Below, one piece after another: positions 9,500-18,338 of a DNA stretch of 64,000 nucleotides. Source of the stretch: Rhizobacter sp. Root1238 (GTDB lineage Bacteria > Pseudomonadota > Gammaproteobacteria > Burkholderiales > Burkholderiaceae_C); the NCBI RefSeq assembly GCF_001425825.1, contig NZ_LMDM01000013.1, positions 10,751 to 74,750 of the forward strand, in the 5' to 3' direction. Numbering within the stretch: the first letter of the stretch is position 1; every line of letters starts with the position of its first letter. A program made the translations under genes and the position numbers. The notes under the pieces are model-generated. The model was not told the origin of the DNA. It made no database searches and saw only the letters and a program-made list of their open reading frames with translations.

Positions 9500-10450
9500 T
9501 TATCGGGCAGTGGCGGCGGAAGTTGAGGGCGGCGTCGCCGCCCCCTCGGCGGCCGGTGCCTCGGGCTCCGGCATCAAGGGCGTGGTCTGGAAGAATCGGT
9601 CCTCCGCCTCGCGGTTCATCACGATGATGCTGATGCGCCGGTTGGTCGGGCTCAACGGGTCGTTGCGGTCGAACAGCGCGCTCGACGCGAGGCCCTGCAC
9701 CCGCAGCATGCGGTCTTCGGGCAATCCGCCCAGCAGCAGTTCGCGGCGCGATGCATTGGCCCGGTCCGACGACAACTCCCAGTTGCTGTAGCCGCGCTCG
9801 CCGCCGCCGAACGGCGCGGCGTCGGTGTGGCCTTCGAGCGTCAACCGGTTCGGCACCTCGGCCAGCACGCCGCCGATCTCCTGCAGCAATTCGCGCATGT
9901 AGGGTTTGACGAGGGCGCTGCCGCTGTCGAACATCGGCCGGTTCTGGTCGTCGACGATCTGGATGCGCAGGCCGTCGGGCGTCATGTCGAGCCGGATCTG
10001 CGATTTGAGCGCCGCCAGCTTCGGATTGCCGGCCAGCACGTCTTCGACATGCTGCTTCAGCGCCTGCAGGCGCTGGGCCTCGGCCTGGCGCTGCTCGGCC
10101 TTGACCGCAGCCAGGTTGATGGTGCTGCGCGACGCGTTGTCGCCGCGCTTGACCTGGCCGCCGCTGCGGGTCAGGTCGGTGCCGCCGCCCTTGATCACGT
10201 GCGACGAATCGCCCGAGCCGCTGCCGCCGCTCAGCAGCGCCACCTTCAGCGGCGCCTGGAAGTAGTCGGCGATGCCCTTCTTGTCGCCTTCGGTGGTCGA
10301 GCCGAGCAGCCACATCAGCAGGAAGAACGCCATCATTGCCGTGACGAAGTCGGCGTACGCGATCTTCCACGCGCCGCCATGGGCGCCGTGGCCGCCCTTC
10401 TTGACGCGCTTGATGATGATCGGCTGCAGCTTCTTCGAATCGCCGGCCAT
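9500..10450 (-). CDS. motB: flagellar stator protein MotB
   Basis: 316-residue stator subunit. A basic N-terminus (KRVKKGGHGAHGG) precedes one membrane helix beginning AYADFVTAMMAFFLLMWLL, in which Asp34 is the essential ion-carrying residue. The periplasmic OmpA-like peptidoglycan-binding domain occupies about 155-275 (EGHTDAAPFGG). The C-terminal tail is Ala/Pro-rich. The start codon overlaps the motA stop by one base (TAATG), so both subunits are coupled. The channel type resembles H+-driven MotB rather than Na+-driven PomB; this is inference from overall similarity. Confidence 0.97.
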   Translation of the reverse strand: MAGDSKKLQPIIIKRVKKGGHGAHGGAWKIAYADFVTAMMAFFLLMWLLGSTTEGDKKGIADYFQAPLKVALLSGGSGSGDSSHVIKGGGTDLTRSGGQVKRGDNASRSTINLAAVKAEQRQAEAQRLQALKQHVEDVLAGNPKLAALKSQIRLDMTPDGLRIQIVDDQNRPMFDSGSALVKPYMRELLQEIGGVLAEVPNRLTLEGHTDAAPFGGGERGYSNWELSSDRANASRRELLLGGLPEDRMLRVQGLASSALFDRNDPLSPTNRRISIIVMNREAEDRFFQTTPLMPEPEAPAAEGAATPPSTSAATAR

Positions 10451-11310
10451 TATTTCTTGCCTTTCACATGGCCTTCGAGCTCAGCAAAGGTCGGGCGGTC
10501 GGCCGAATACAGCACCTTGCGGCCGAACTCCACCGCCACTTGCGGCGCATAGCCCTGCATGCTCGCGAGCAGCGTGGTCTTGATGCACTGCAGCTCCTTG
10601 CCGTTCTCGTCGTTCTTCTGTTCCATCAGCCCGGCCAGCGGCTCGGCGACCGCATAGGCCAGCAGGATGCCGAGGAAGGTGCCGACCAGCGCCGAGCCGA
10701 TCATGCCGCCGAGGATCGCCGGCGGCTGGCCGACCGAGCCCATCGTGTTCACGACGCCGAGCACGGCGGCGACGATGCCGAACGCCGGCAGCGCGCCGGC
10801 CAGCCGGGCGATCGCCGCGGCGGGCGCATGCGCCTCGTGGTGGTGGGTGTCGATCTCGCTGTCCATCAGGCTTTCGATCTCGTGGGCATTCAGGTTGCCC
10901 GAGACCATCATGCGCAGGTAGTCGGTGATGAACTCGACCACGTGGTGGTCGTTGCCCACCGTCGCGTATTTCTTGAAGAGGGCCGATTCGTGCGGGCGTT
11001 CGACGTCGTTCTCGATCGACATCAGTCCTTCCTTGCGCGCCTTCTGCAGGATGTCGTAGAGCAGCGCGAGCAGCTCCATGTAGCGGGCTTTCGAATACTT
11101 CGAACCCTTCAGCAGCGTCGGCAGCGCGGCCAGCGTCGCCTTCAGCACCTTCGGCTGGTTGTTCACGACGAACGCGCCGAGCGCGCCGCCCAGGATCGCC
11201 ATCAGCTCGGTCGGCAGCGCGTGGATGATGACGCCCAGGTTGCCGCCGTGCAGCACGTAGGCACCGAAGATGCACCCGAGGGCAACCGCGTAACCGATGA
11301 GGACGAACAT
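10450..11310 (-). CDS. motA: flagellar stator protein MotA
   Basis: 286-residue integral membrane stator subunit with four predicted membrane segments (two near the N-terminus, two at about 170-220: ALPAFGIVAAVLGVVNTMG and GSALVGTFLGILLAYAV). The large cytoplasmic loop carries the charged RKEGLMSIENDVE region that contacts FliG. The start MFVLIGY is chosen because the frame upstream runs into repeat copy B, which is not protein-coding. The upstream region for this gene is therefore the 11311-11472 spacer and the repeat. Confidence 0.96.
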   Translation of the reverse strand: MFVLIGYAVALGCIFGAYVLHGGNLGVIIHALPTELMAILGGALGAFVVNNQPKVLKATLAALPTLLKGSKYSKARYMELLALLYDILQKARKEGLMSIENDVERPHESALFKKYATVGNDHHVVEFITDYLRMMVSGNLNAHEIESLMDSEIDTHHHEAHAPAAAIARLAGALPAFGIVAAVLGVVNTMGSVGQPPAILGGMIGSALVGTFLGILLAYAVAEPLAGLMEQKNDENGKELQCIKTTLLASMQGYAPQVAVEFGRKVLYSADRPTFAELEGHVKGKK

Positions 11311-11472
11311 GTTCCAGGTGTTCCGTGTGGGTGGGGAGCACGCCCTGTCCAGCGCATGTCTCGGACCGTTATCGGCCCTGACCCCAGTCACTTGAGTGTC
11401 GGGGGGGTGGGGGGGCGGCAATCGCTCGAACAGCGCTGGAAAAGAGATTCCTTCTCGCTGCGCGAGGCCTAG

Positions 11473-11921
11473 TGTTCTTCTCACTGCGTGAGGCGGCGCC
11501 GGGTCTCGCCCCGGCAGGCGAGTCACTTTCTTTGTCTTGCCAAAGAAAGTAACCAAAGAAGGCGCTTGAACCCGAACACCATACGGTTCGTTCTGACTCG
11601 CTGCGGACAACACGGCCACGCCGCAGGTGATCCGCCTTGACTGGGATTGTTGGCCGTTCTTCTCCACCCGGCTCGCTGCGCTTCGCCCAGACGACGCGGC
11701 GGTCGTGGGGGCGAGACGAAGCGACGAGCGCGAGTCGAGTGGCGCGGGAGAACAACAATCCCGACGAACGGGGATGTGCAGCCGAGTGGCAGTGTTGTCC
11801 GCAGCGAGACTGAACGAACCGTATGGTGTGTGTTGAGGCCCTTTGCTTTGGTTACTTTCATTTGGGCTCAAATGAAAGTGACTCGCCCGCCGGGGCGAGA
11901 CCCGGCAGCAGCCTCACGCAG
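11473..11921. repeat. palindromic dispersed repeat element, copy B (interior inverted)
   Basis: 449-bp relative of copy A, upstream of motA. The outermost 40-odd bases at each end match copy A in direct orientation, but the 120-bp core at 11643-11762 is the reverse complement of the core at 7943-8062, as are the flanking arms. The left hairpin differs (CTTTCTTTG/CAAAGAAAG), while the right hairpin is the CATTTG/CAAATG type. The rest of the 788-base motA-flhC gap (11311-11472, 11922-12098) holds only a terminator. Confidence 0.85.
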
Positions 11922-11935
11922 AGCAAACCCGCCGA

Positions 11936-11966
11936 CCAAAAGAAAACGGACCCCGAAGGATCCGTT
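11936..11966 (-). terminator. intrinsic terminator after flhDC
   Basis: On the minus strand AACGGATCC, a TTCG loop and GGGTCCGTT form a nine-pair stem with one G-T wobble, followed by TTTTCTTTT. It lies about 130 bases beyond the flhC stop and before motA, so it separates the master regulator from the mot-che unit. Confidence 0.75.
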
Positions 11967-12098
11967 GAAAGCACTTTTCAGCGCCAGGAGGAGATCAAGA
12001 AAACAAAAGTCGCTAACTCACACTACCCAGGGAAAAACAGAAATCGTTGAGAGCTTTATCGACGGTCCACCGCTCGACTTGAGGGCGTCTGCCGTCTT

Positions 12099-12638
12099 TC
12101 AGTGCATCTGGATGCCGCCGGTGGCCTTGCCCTTGCCGGCACGCGCCGGCGGGTTGCACAGGCCGCACACGTAATGCTTCGAAATCTCGTGCGGGTGGCT
12201 GACGAAATGGCCGCCGCACTTCGAGCACTTGGTCATCGTCAGCATGCCGTTGTCGACGAACTTGACCAGGCGCCACGCGCGGGTCACCGAGAGCAGCGCT
12301 TCCAGGCCCTGCGCCTGCGTCTGCTCGGAGTACAGCTGGTAAGCCTTGATGACGACGTCGATCTCGTCCATCACGGCCACCTTGTTCAGGTATTCGTGGA
12401 TGTTCAGGAACAGAGAGGCATGAATGTTCGGCTGCCAGGTCATGAACCAGTCGGTGGAGAAGGGCAGCTGGCCCTTGCTCGGCGACTTGCCGGAGACTTC
12501 CTTGTACAGGCGCAGCAGGCGCTCGTAGGACAGATCGGTTTCCGATTCCAGCACCTGCAGGCGGGCGCCCAGGTTGATCAGCGTCACGGCGCGCTCGATC
12601 TGCTTGGCTTCGGTCAGGATGCTCTTGGTGCGGGTCAT
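12099..12638 (-). CDS. flhC: flagellar transcriptional activator FlhC
   Basis: 179-residue subunit of the FlhD4C2 master regulator of flagellar class II genes. The C-terminal half contains the four zinc-binding cysteines in CSKCGG and VCGLC (about residues 140-163). AAGGAGAG lies before the ATG; the longer upstream frame overlaps flhD and is rejected. It follows flhD by 47 bases, the conserved order. The C-terminus is Lys/Gly rich. Confidence 0.97.
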   Translation of the reverse strand: MTRTKSILTEAKQIERAVTLINLGARLQVLESETDLSYERLLRLYKEVSGKSPSKGQLPFSTDWFMTWQPNIHASLFLNIHEYLNKVAVMDEIDVVIKAYQLYSEQTQAQGLEALLSVTRAWRLVKFVDNGMLTMTKCSKCGGHFVSHPHEISKHYVCGLCNPPARAGKGKATGGIQMH

Positions 12639-12685
12639 GTCTCTCTCCTTGATTTTTAATGTGGCGGCTGCGGCGGTCGCTGGAT

Positions 12686-13009
12686 TCAGGCGGCTTCGTG
12701 GTGGCGGCCGGCCATCAGGATGCTGGCGTGCAGGCGGCTCGTCGTGTCGTTCGACGCGGTCTTGCCGTGGTTGGTCAACAAGCCCCAGACCAGGTCGTCG
12801 TCCATGCGGAAGCGGCACAGCAGCGTGTTGCTGGCAGCCACCTTCATCATCTGCGCCGGGGTCAGCAGGCCGATCAGCGATGCGCTTTCGTCGGTGATGC
12901 CCAGGCGGTACAGGGCTTGTTCGCGGTCGCTGCGGATCAGGCTCTGGGCCAGCATCAGGTACGACAGGTTGGCTTCACGGATCTCGGTCAGGATTTGGTC
13001 GGCGTTCAT
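12686..13009 (-). CDS. flhD: flagellar transcriptional activator FlhD
   Basis: 107-residue helical partner of FlhC, of typical size for betaproteobacteria. The conserved core LTEIREANLSYLMLAQSLIRSDREQ... is seen from residue 7. The ATG has AGAGGAAC upstream; the extension in the same frame lacks similarity. The 245 bases upstream to the previous gene presumably hold its promoter, but I see no confident operator. Confidence 0.96.
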   Translation of the reverse strand: MNADQILTEIREANLSYLMLAQSLIRSDREQALYRLGITDESASLIGLLTPAQMMKVAASNTLLCRFRMDDDLVWGLLTNHGKTASNDTTSRLHASILMAGRHHEAA

Positions 13010-13204
13010 GTCTCGTTCCTCTGTGTGTGTTGCGGTTTGCTTGCTACTTGTCTCAACGTGGAACGGATTGTGAAGAAGCAAGATGGACCCAAACATCAGG
13101 TCAGTTCTGTGGCTTGAGTCCAGCTTCTTCCATCACCCTTGTCAGGCAAATTCCTACACGGCTGCCAGGGAAGCTGACGCGCGCACGCAAGTGCTTGTCG
13201 CCAA

Positions 13205-13234
13205 ACGAAAAAAAGACCGACAGGGCGGTCTTTT
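13205..13234 (-). terminator. intrinsic terminator after the glycosyltransferase operon
   Basis: Stem AAAAGACCG / CGGTCTTTT with a six-base loop, followed on the minus strand by further T residues. It lies 21 bases past the stop of the gene at 13255 and insulates flhDC from read-through. The plus strand also has a short T run, so it may work both ways. Confidence 0.8.
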
Positions 13235-13254
13235 CGGTCGTGGGGAGGGCTCTT

Positions 13255-14757
13255 TCAGGCCGCGATGGCTGCCAGATCCGCCGCATAGGCGTCGGACATG
13301 TCGTCCGGCAGCGCGAAATCGGCCCGCATCACCCGGGCGGTGGTGCGCTCGCGCAGCGAGGTTTCCACCTTGGCCAGCACGACGCGCATGAAGGCGGCGC
13401 GCTCCTTCGGGCATTCGCGCAGCGCATCGTCGAGGTAGTGGAACTGCGCCAGCTGGAAGCGGTGTTCGAACCAGCCGAGGTACCAGAACCAGTCGGTGTA
13501 GTAGAGCCACGACTTCTCGTTCAGCGCGCGCAGGTGAGTCGGGTCCTGCCAGGCGGTCGCCGCGTGTTCGTACGGCACCTCGATGATGAACTGGCCGCCG
13601 GTCTTCAGCAGCGCCAGGCAGTTGCCCATCAGCGTCGGCAGGTCGGGCACGTGCTCGAGCACGTTGTTCGCGAAGATCAGGTCGACGCTGCCGGCGTCCA
13701 GTTGCATCTCACCGCCGTACGACGAGCTCGCGCGGTGCGGCCACTGCACCGGCTGGCCGAGGTCGAGCACCAGGTCGGGCTGGGCGCGCTCGAGGATGTC
13801 GACGTTCAGCCAGCCCGGTTTGTAGTCCTTGCCCGAGCCGAGGTTGATGCGCGTGGGCTTCCACGGCTCCTGCGGCCGGCGCTCCTGGTGCACGCGGGCG
13901 TAGCCGGCGGCGAACGCGAGGATGTCGGCATAGGCTTCGATCGGCTCGGCCGCCTCGAAGCGCTGCACCTGCGCGCGCGCCTGCTCGAAGAACGCCGGCG
14001 TGCCGAAGTGCTGGCCGAACACCGCCTCGAGGCTGGACTCGTCGAACCAGCCGACGCAATCTTCGAAGGCCTCGTGCGGGCGGGTCTGCGGCCGGCGCTC
14101 GGACAGCACCGGCGTGCCCAGCGACAGGCAGTGCGACACGCGCGCCTGCTCGAAGCGGCTGGTCGGGTAGAAGTGCAGGTTGACCACGGCCTTGGCCTGC
14201 AGGATCACCTGGTCGCGCTCCGGGCCGTACAGCGGCTGGTCGAACTGCGCGATGCGGCGGCCGGTGGCCTCGATGCGTTTCAGCAGGTCGAGCCGGCGCT
14301 GGTTCATGCTGCCGATGAACAGCAGGTCGATCGGGCGCTCTTCCAGCGGCAGCGTCTGCGCCGGCTTCAGGTAGGGCGCGAACAGCAGCGGGAACACCGG
14401 CACGTCGTCGGCATGGGCGGTGTACGCGGCGATGTTGTCGGCGTCGTACTCGACCACCGCCGAGCCGGCCAGCAGCTTCAGGTAGTCGTCGCCGACCGGC
14501 GCGCCGTCGCGGCCGAGCTGCTCCAGGTTCACGAACACGCAGGTGTGGCGCTCGCGCAGCGCGGCGTCGAAGCCGAGGTGCGCGCCGAACACGAAGTTGA
14601 CCGCGTCATGGCGCAGCCGGTTCTTCGCGAGGCTCACCTCGGCGCCCATGCGGCGGAACTGGTGGCGGAAGTAGCGCGCCTGGTCGAGGAAGCCGAGCGA
14701 ATGCACGTAGCCCGCGGGCTGGACGATGCACAGGTGGATGTCGGGCAGGTCGTTCAT
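13255..14757 (-). CDS. glycosyltransferase-like / SAM-methyltransferase fusion, putative flagellin-glycan enzyme
   Basis: 500-residue two-domain protein. The N-terminal ~290 residues resemble CgeB-like/GT-B glycosyltransferases (IDLLFIGSMNQRRLDLLKRI; SHCLSLGTPVLSERR). The C-terminal ~200 residues form a Rossmann methyltransferase with SAM motif NLGSGKDYKPGWLNVD near residue 305 and IFANNVLEHVPD near 365. It overlaps the upstream TPR-OGT gene by four bases (ATGA), so the two are coupled, and that gene is next to two flagellins. I infer transfer and methylation of a flagellin sugar; lipopolysaccharide or another glycan is possible. Confidence 0.8.
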   Translation of the reverse strand: MNDLPDIHLCIVQPAGYVHSLGFLDQARYFRHQFRRMGAEVSLAKNRLRHDAVNFVFGAHLGFDAALRERHTCVFVNLEQLGRDGAPVGDDYLKLLAGSAVVEYDADNIAAYTAHADDVPVFPLLFAPYLKPAQTLPLEERPIDLLFIGSMNQRRLDLLKRIEATGRRIAQFDQPLYGPERDQVILQAKAVVNLHFYPTSRFEQARVSHCLSLGTPVLSERRPQTRPHEAFEDCVGWFDESSLEAVFGQHFGTPAFFEQARAQVQRFEAAEPIEAYADILAFAAGYARVHQERRPQEPWKPTRINLGSGKDYKPGWLNVDILERAQPDLVLDLGQPVQWPHRASSSYGGEMQLDAGSVDLIFANNVLEHVPDLPTLMGNCLALLKTGGQFIIEVPYEHAATAWQDPTHLRALNEKSWLYYTDWFWYLGWFEHRFQLAQFHYLDDALRECPKERAAFMRVVLAKVETSLRERTTARVMRADFALPDDMSDAYAADLAAIAA

Positions 14758-16739
14758 GCAGGCGCTCCTTCAGGGGTTTCGTCGGCGAGGACGATGTGGT
14801 CGGGCGGCAGCCCGTGCGACCAGCGCTCGGCCGCTGCCCACAGCAGGCAGCCGAAGTCGCGGGTCCAGGTCTCGCTGTCGAACAGCGGGGCGGTGTCGCG
14901 GGCTGCCACCAGGTGCTGGCGCAGGGCCTGGCGCGCCGGGGCGTCGCCGGCCAGTTCGACGATGCGGGCTTCGTAGTCGGCCACCGTCGTGCAGGCCAGT
15001 TGCGGCAGGCCGACGGCGTCAAGCAGGCTGGCGGCCACGCGCGAGGCGAAAGTCTGGCCGGCGTACGTGACGACCGGCACGCCGGCCCACAGCGCGTCGC
15101 TGGCGGTGGTGTGGCCGTTGCAGGGCCAGGTGTCGATGAACAGGTCGGCCAGCGCGAGGCGGCTCAGGTGCTCGCGCAACCCGATCTTCGGCGCGAACAC
15201 CAGGCGCTGCGGGTCGATGCCGCGCGCGGCGGCCTCGGCGCGCAGCTGCGCCGGCGAGTGGTCGTTCCATTGCAGCAGCCACAGCACGGCGTTCGGCAGG
15301 CGCTGCAGCAGGCGGCACCAGACATCGAAGACCTCGGGCGACAGCTTGAACGGCTGGTTGAAGCCGCACAGCACCAGTGCGCCTTCCGGCAGGCCGGCCT
15401 GCGCGCGGCCGTACGGGCCGGGCAGCGGGCGCTGCCGGTCGTTCGGCTGGTAGCAGCCGGGCATCAACGCGAGCTTCTCGCTGAAGTGCGCCGCGTGCGC
15501 GAGCGGCGAGACGATCGCATCGCCGACGAAGTAGTCGATGCCGTCGGCCGGCGTCGCGCCGGTCGTGCCGGGGAAGCCGAGGAAACTGAGCTGCACCGGC
15601 GCCGCACGGTGGCCGAAGATCGCGAGCCGCGCGTCGCGGGTGTGGCCCTTCAGGTCGACCAGCACGTCGACCTCGTCGTGCCGCACCTGCTGCGCGACCT
15701 CCAGGTCGCTGCGCCGGGCCACGTCGACGAAGCGGTCGGCGGCCGCGCGCAGGCGCGCCCGCATCGGGCTGCCGTCGTCCGGGCCGTGTGAATACAACGT
15801 GATGTCGAAGCGGCTGCGGTCGAGCTTCTCGAACACCTCGGCCATCAGGATCGCGGTGGCATGCTGGTGGAAGTCGGCCGAGACGAAGCCGACCCGCAGA
15901 CGTGCGGGCAGCGGGCGCGGCGCCACCGGCGCGAAAGCCTCGACGCGGCGCGTCTGGAAGCGCCAGCACGAGCGCGCGACGCGGCGCTGCGCGTCCGGGT
16001 CGTCGGTCACCGTGACCTGCGCGAACACCGACGCCCAGCTCGCCGCGTCGTCCGGCAGCGCCGCGGCAAGCCGCTGCAGCGCAGCCACGTCGGCCTGCGC
16101 GTTCTGCCAGCGGCACAGCTCGCGCTCGACGAACGCCAGCAGCCCTTGCGCGGCCAGGTCGCCGCCGCCCAGGCCGAGGATCAGCGCGGTGCGGAAGCAT
16201 TCGGTCGCTTCCTGCTTCATGCCCAGCGCGTTGAACGACAGGCCGAGGCGGTAATGCGACAGCGCGTGGTCGACATTGCGCGACAGCGCCTCGAACAGCG
16301 CGGCGATCGCCGCCTGGTGCTGCCCGGCGTTGAACAGCGCCTCGCCGAGGTTCTGGTAGTACTCGGCGTTGCGCGGTGTCTGGTTGGGCTGCTGCTGCAG
16401 GCAATTCGCGGCCTCCAGGTAGCGGTGCTGCGCGCTCAGGCAGTCGGCCACGATCATGCGTGCCAGCGCATCGTCGGGCTTCAGCGCGAGCGCCGACTGC
16501 GCGCTCTGCAGCGCCTTGTCGTGCGCGCCGTTCTTCATTTGCGCGCGGGCCAGGTTGAGCAGGTAGACGGTGTCGCGCGGGTTGCGTTCGCTCGCGCGGT
16601 GGAAGGCGTGCTCGGCCTTCGCCCAATCGCCCGCCTTCGCGTGGACCAGGCCCTCTTCCCAATCGCGCTGCGCGGTCCGCGCGAACGGCGGCATGAGGGC
16701 AGGGCGGGTCTTGGGGGGCTTGTGGGCTTTGGTGTGCAT
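14754..16739 (-). CDS. TPR-containing O-GlcNAc-transferase-like glycosyltransferase (GT41/SPINDLY type)
   Basis: 661-residue soluble protein. The N-terminal ~260 residues are TPR repeats (units such as WAKAEHAFHRASERNPRDTV and QAAIAALFEALSRNVDHALS). The C-terminal half is the OGT-like catalytic region: LRVGFVSADFHQHATAILM, DVLVDLKGHTRDARLAIFG, APVQLSFLGFPGTTG, and the nucleotide-sugar motif DTWPCNGHTTASDALWAGVPVVT. These soluble enzymes modify Ser/Thr of protein, and relatives glycosylate flagellin. Its position 430 bases from divergent fliC supports that role. The start MHTKAHKPP is chosen for domain fit; no strong ribosome site is visible. Confidence 0.85.
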   Translation of the reverse strand: MHTKAHKPPKTRPALMPPFARTAQRDWEEGLVHAKAGDWAKAEHAFHRASERNPRDTVYLLNLARAQMKNGAHDKALQSAQSALALKPDDALARMIVADCLSAQHRYLEAANCLQQQPNQTPRNAEYYQNLGEALFNAGQHQAAIAALFEALSRNVDHALSHYRLGLSFNALGMKQEATECFRTALILGLGGGDLAAQGLLAFVERELCRWQNAQADVAALQRLAAALPDDAASWASVFAQVTVTDDPDAQRRVARSCWRFQTRRVEAFAPVAPRPLPARLRVGFVSADFHQHATAILMAEVFEKLDRSRFDITLYSHGPDDGSPMRARLRAAADRFVDVARRSDLEVAQQVRHDEVDVLVDLKGHTRDARLAIFGHRAAPVQLSFLGFPGTTGATPADGIDYFVGDAIVSPLAHAAHFSEKLALMPGCYQPNDRQRPLPGPYGRAQAGLPEGALVLCGFNQPFKLSPEVFDVWCRLLQRLPNAVLWLLQWNDHSPAQLRAEAAARGIDPQRLVFAPKIGLREHLSRLALADLFIDTWPCNGHTTASDALWAGVPVVTYAGQTFASRVAASLLDAVGLPQLACTTVADYEARIVELAGDAPARQALRQHLVAARDTAPLFDSETWTRDFGCLLWAAAERWSHGLPPDHIVLADETPEGAPA

Positions 16740-16878
16740 CGTGATGGCGCGCGTGGGCACGCCCCAGGAAAGGGTGCCTGAAATTCTAGGAAGTAGCCCG
16801 TCGGCGAAGCGCCGGAGATGCACCGCAGATGCCCGCCAGTTCGCTGCTTGACACACTCTGAAACGTCTTCACGGACCC

Positions 16879-16904
16879 TCAAGTTCCGGCCGCGAATGCA
16901 GATA
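16879..16904 (+). promoter_or_regulatory. possible second sigma-28-type promoter upstream of fliC
   Basis: TCAAGTT, 12 bases, then GCAGATA: one mismatch to the pseudomonad FliA form TCAAGTT-N12-GCCGATA. It is about 270 bases from the flagellin start, so it could be a tandem promoter or chance. The 432-base gap 16740-17171 otherwise holds only the stronger promoter at 16964 and a leader. Confidence 0.4.
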
Positions 16905-16963
16905 GAAGGCGGGTTCCGCCCCCTTTGTTCGGGGGATCCCGCAGAAATTTTGGAAGCACGGAC

Positions 16964-16992
16964 TCAAGTCCCGAAAGTGGCGGTCCGATAAA
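16964..16992 (+). promoter_or_regulatory. sigma-28 promoter of fliC
   Basis: TCAAG at 16964-16968 and TCCGATAA ending at 16991 match the FliA consensus with a 15-base spacer. The implied leader before the flagellin start is about 175 bases, long for fliC. Confidence 0.65.
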
Positions 16993-17171
16993 GCCTCCAA
17001 CGGCGACGCAACAACGGCGCCGGGGTCCGGCAGACCAGCCGGGCGCAGCAAGCGGCACACCACGGTGTGCCGCCGTTTAGGCAGAAAAGGATCGAAGGTA
17101 GATACCCATCTGCCGAGGCAATGCCGGCGCTCCTGCCGGGTCTCAGTTCAACCGTTATTGGAGTATTTCAA

Positions 17172-18017
17172 ATGAGCATGTCAGTCAACACCAACGTCAC
17201 GTCGCTGAACGCACAACGCAATCTGTCGACGACCCAGAACGCGCTGTCCACCTCGATGCAGCGCCTGTCTTCCGGCCTGCGCGTCAACAGCGCCAAGGAC
17301 GACGCCGCCGGCCTGGCGATCTCGGAGCGCATGGGCGCCCAGGTCCGTGGCATGAACGTCGCGATCCGCAATGCCAACGACGGCATCTCGCTGGCGCAGA
17401 CCGCTGAAGGCGCGCTGGGCAAGGTCGGCGATTCGCTGCAACGCATGCGTGAACTCGCCGTGCAAGCCCGTAACGGCACCAACGGATCCAGCGACAAGGA
17501 TTCCCTGAACAAGGAATTCCAGCAGCTGTCGTCGGAAATCACCCGCGTCCTGGGCGGCACCACCTTCAACGGCATCTCGATCATCGGCGCCAGCGCCGGT
17601 GCCAAGGACTTCCAGATCGGTGCCAACACCACGACCAACGACGTCATCACCGTGACGACGACCGACATGACGGCCGATGCCAGCATCACTGCCGTGACGG
17701 CCAGCACCGTGGTCATCGACAGCACGACCGACTCGGCCGCGCTGAAGACCGTGATCGACAACATCGACGGCGCGATCGACAAGGTCAACAGCGAGCGCGC
17801 CATGTACGGTGCGGCGCAGAACCGCTTCGACTCGGTGATCTCGAACCTGCAGACCTCGGTCGAGAACCAGTCGGCCGCCAAGAGCCGCATCACGGATGCC
17901 GACTTCGCGTCTGAAACGTCGAACCTGTCGCGTGCCCAGATCCTGCAACAGGCCGGCACGGCGATGGTGGCGCAAGCCAACCAGCTGCCCCAGCAAGTGC
18001 TGTCGCTGCTGAAGTAA
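17172..18017 (+). CDS. fliC: flagellin 1
   Basis: 281-residue filament subunit. Conserved N-terminal D0/D1 coiled regions ([39 protein letters not shown]) and C-terminal D1/D0 ([30 protein letters not shown]) flank a very short, Thr/Ser-rich variable centre (about 170-215), so the outer D2/D3 domains are minimal. GGAG lies eight bases before the ATG; the ATG two codons on is an alternative. A strong terminator follows, so it is its own unit. Ser/Thr in the centre are candidate targets of the OGT encoded next door. Confidence 0.97.
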   Translation: MSMSVNTNVTSLNAQRNLSTTQNALSTSMQRLSSGLRVNSAKDDAAGLAISERMGAQVRGMNVAIRNANDGISLAQTAEGALGKVGDSLQRMRELAVQARNGTNGSSDKDSLNKEFQQLSSEITRVLGGTTFNGISIIGASAGAKDFQIGANTTTNDVITVTTTDMTADASITAVTASTVVIDSTTDSAALKTVIDNIDGAIDKVNSERAMYGAAQNRFDSVISNLQTSVENQSAAKSRITDADFASETSNLSRAQILQQAGTAMVAQANQLPQQVLSLLK

Positions 18018-18038
18018 GCCGCCAGGCTCGCTTCTGAA

Positions 18039-18072
18039 GGCCCCGCCCGGGAAACCGGGCGGGGCCTTTTCG
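18039..18072 (+). terminator. intrinsic terminator of fliC
   Basis: A perfect 12-pair stem GGCCCCGCCCGG / CCGGGCGGGGCC closed by a GAAA tetraloop and followed by TTTTCG, 22 bases after the stop codon. Confidence 0.93.
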
Positions 18073-18338
18073 TTTGGCGGATGAAAAGGCGGGTCAGACC
18101 GGCTCATTTCGCGGTTTAGCCCGACTCCAGTTCTCGGAACAATCACTTCCACAGGTTCCTCGCCCGGGATCTGCGGTCCGGATCCACTGAAGGATGCTGA
18201 CGGGGCGGTGTGCAACAGCACACCTTTCATGTCGGTGGCCAACGGTGATTCGCGCCGGGTCTGACGCAGGGCATGTCCCCCCCTGCGGCAAGCGCCGGCG
18301 CATTTCGCCGGGAGTCATTGATTCTTGAGGAGTGCTTC
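18073..18338 (+). other. spacer between the two flagellin genes
   Basis: With the terminator this is part of a 321-base non-coding gap. It should hold the promoter of the second flagellin. I see no clear sigma-28 site; the segment CCAGTTCTCGGAACAATCAC (around 18127) faintly resembles the block found upstream of flhB and flhF. Confidence 0.5.

Noticed and set aside
11311-11871. N-terminal extension of motA by about 187 residues
   Set aside because: The extra part is read from repeat copy B; similarity to MotA begins at MFVLIGY.
7773-11921. Composite transposon carrying the mot-che genes
   Set aside because: The flanking elements encode no transposase and no target-site duplication was found; the enclosed genes are normal core motility genes.
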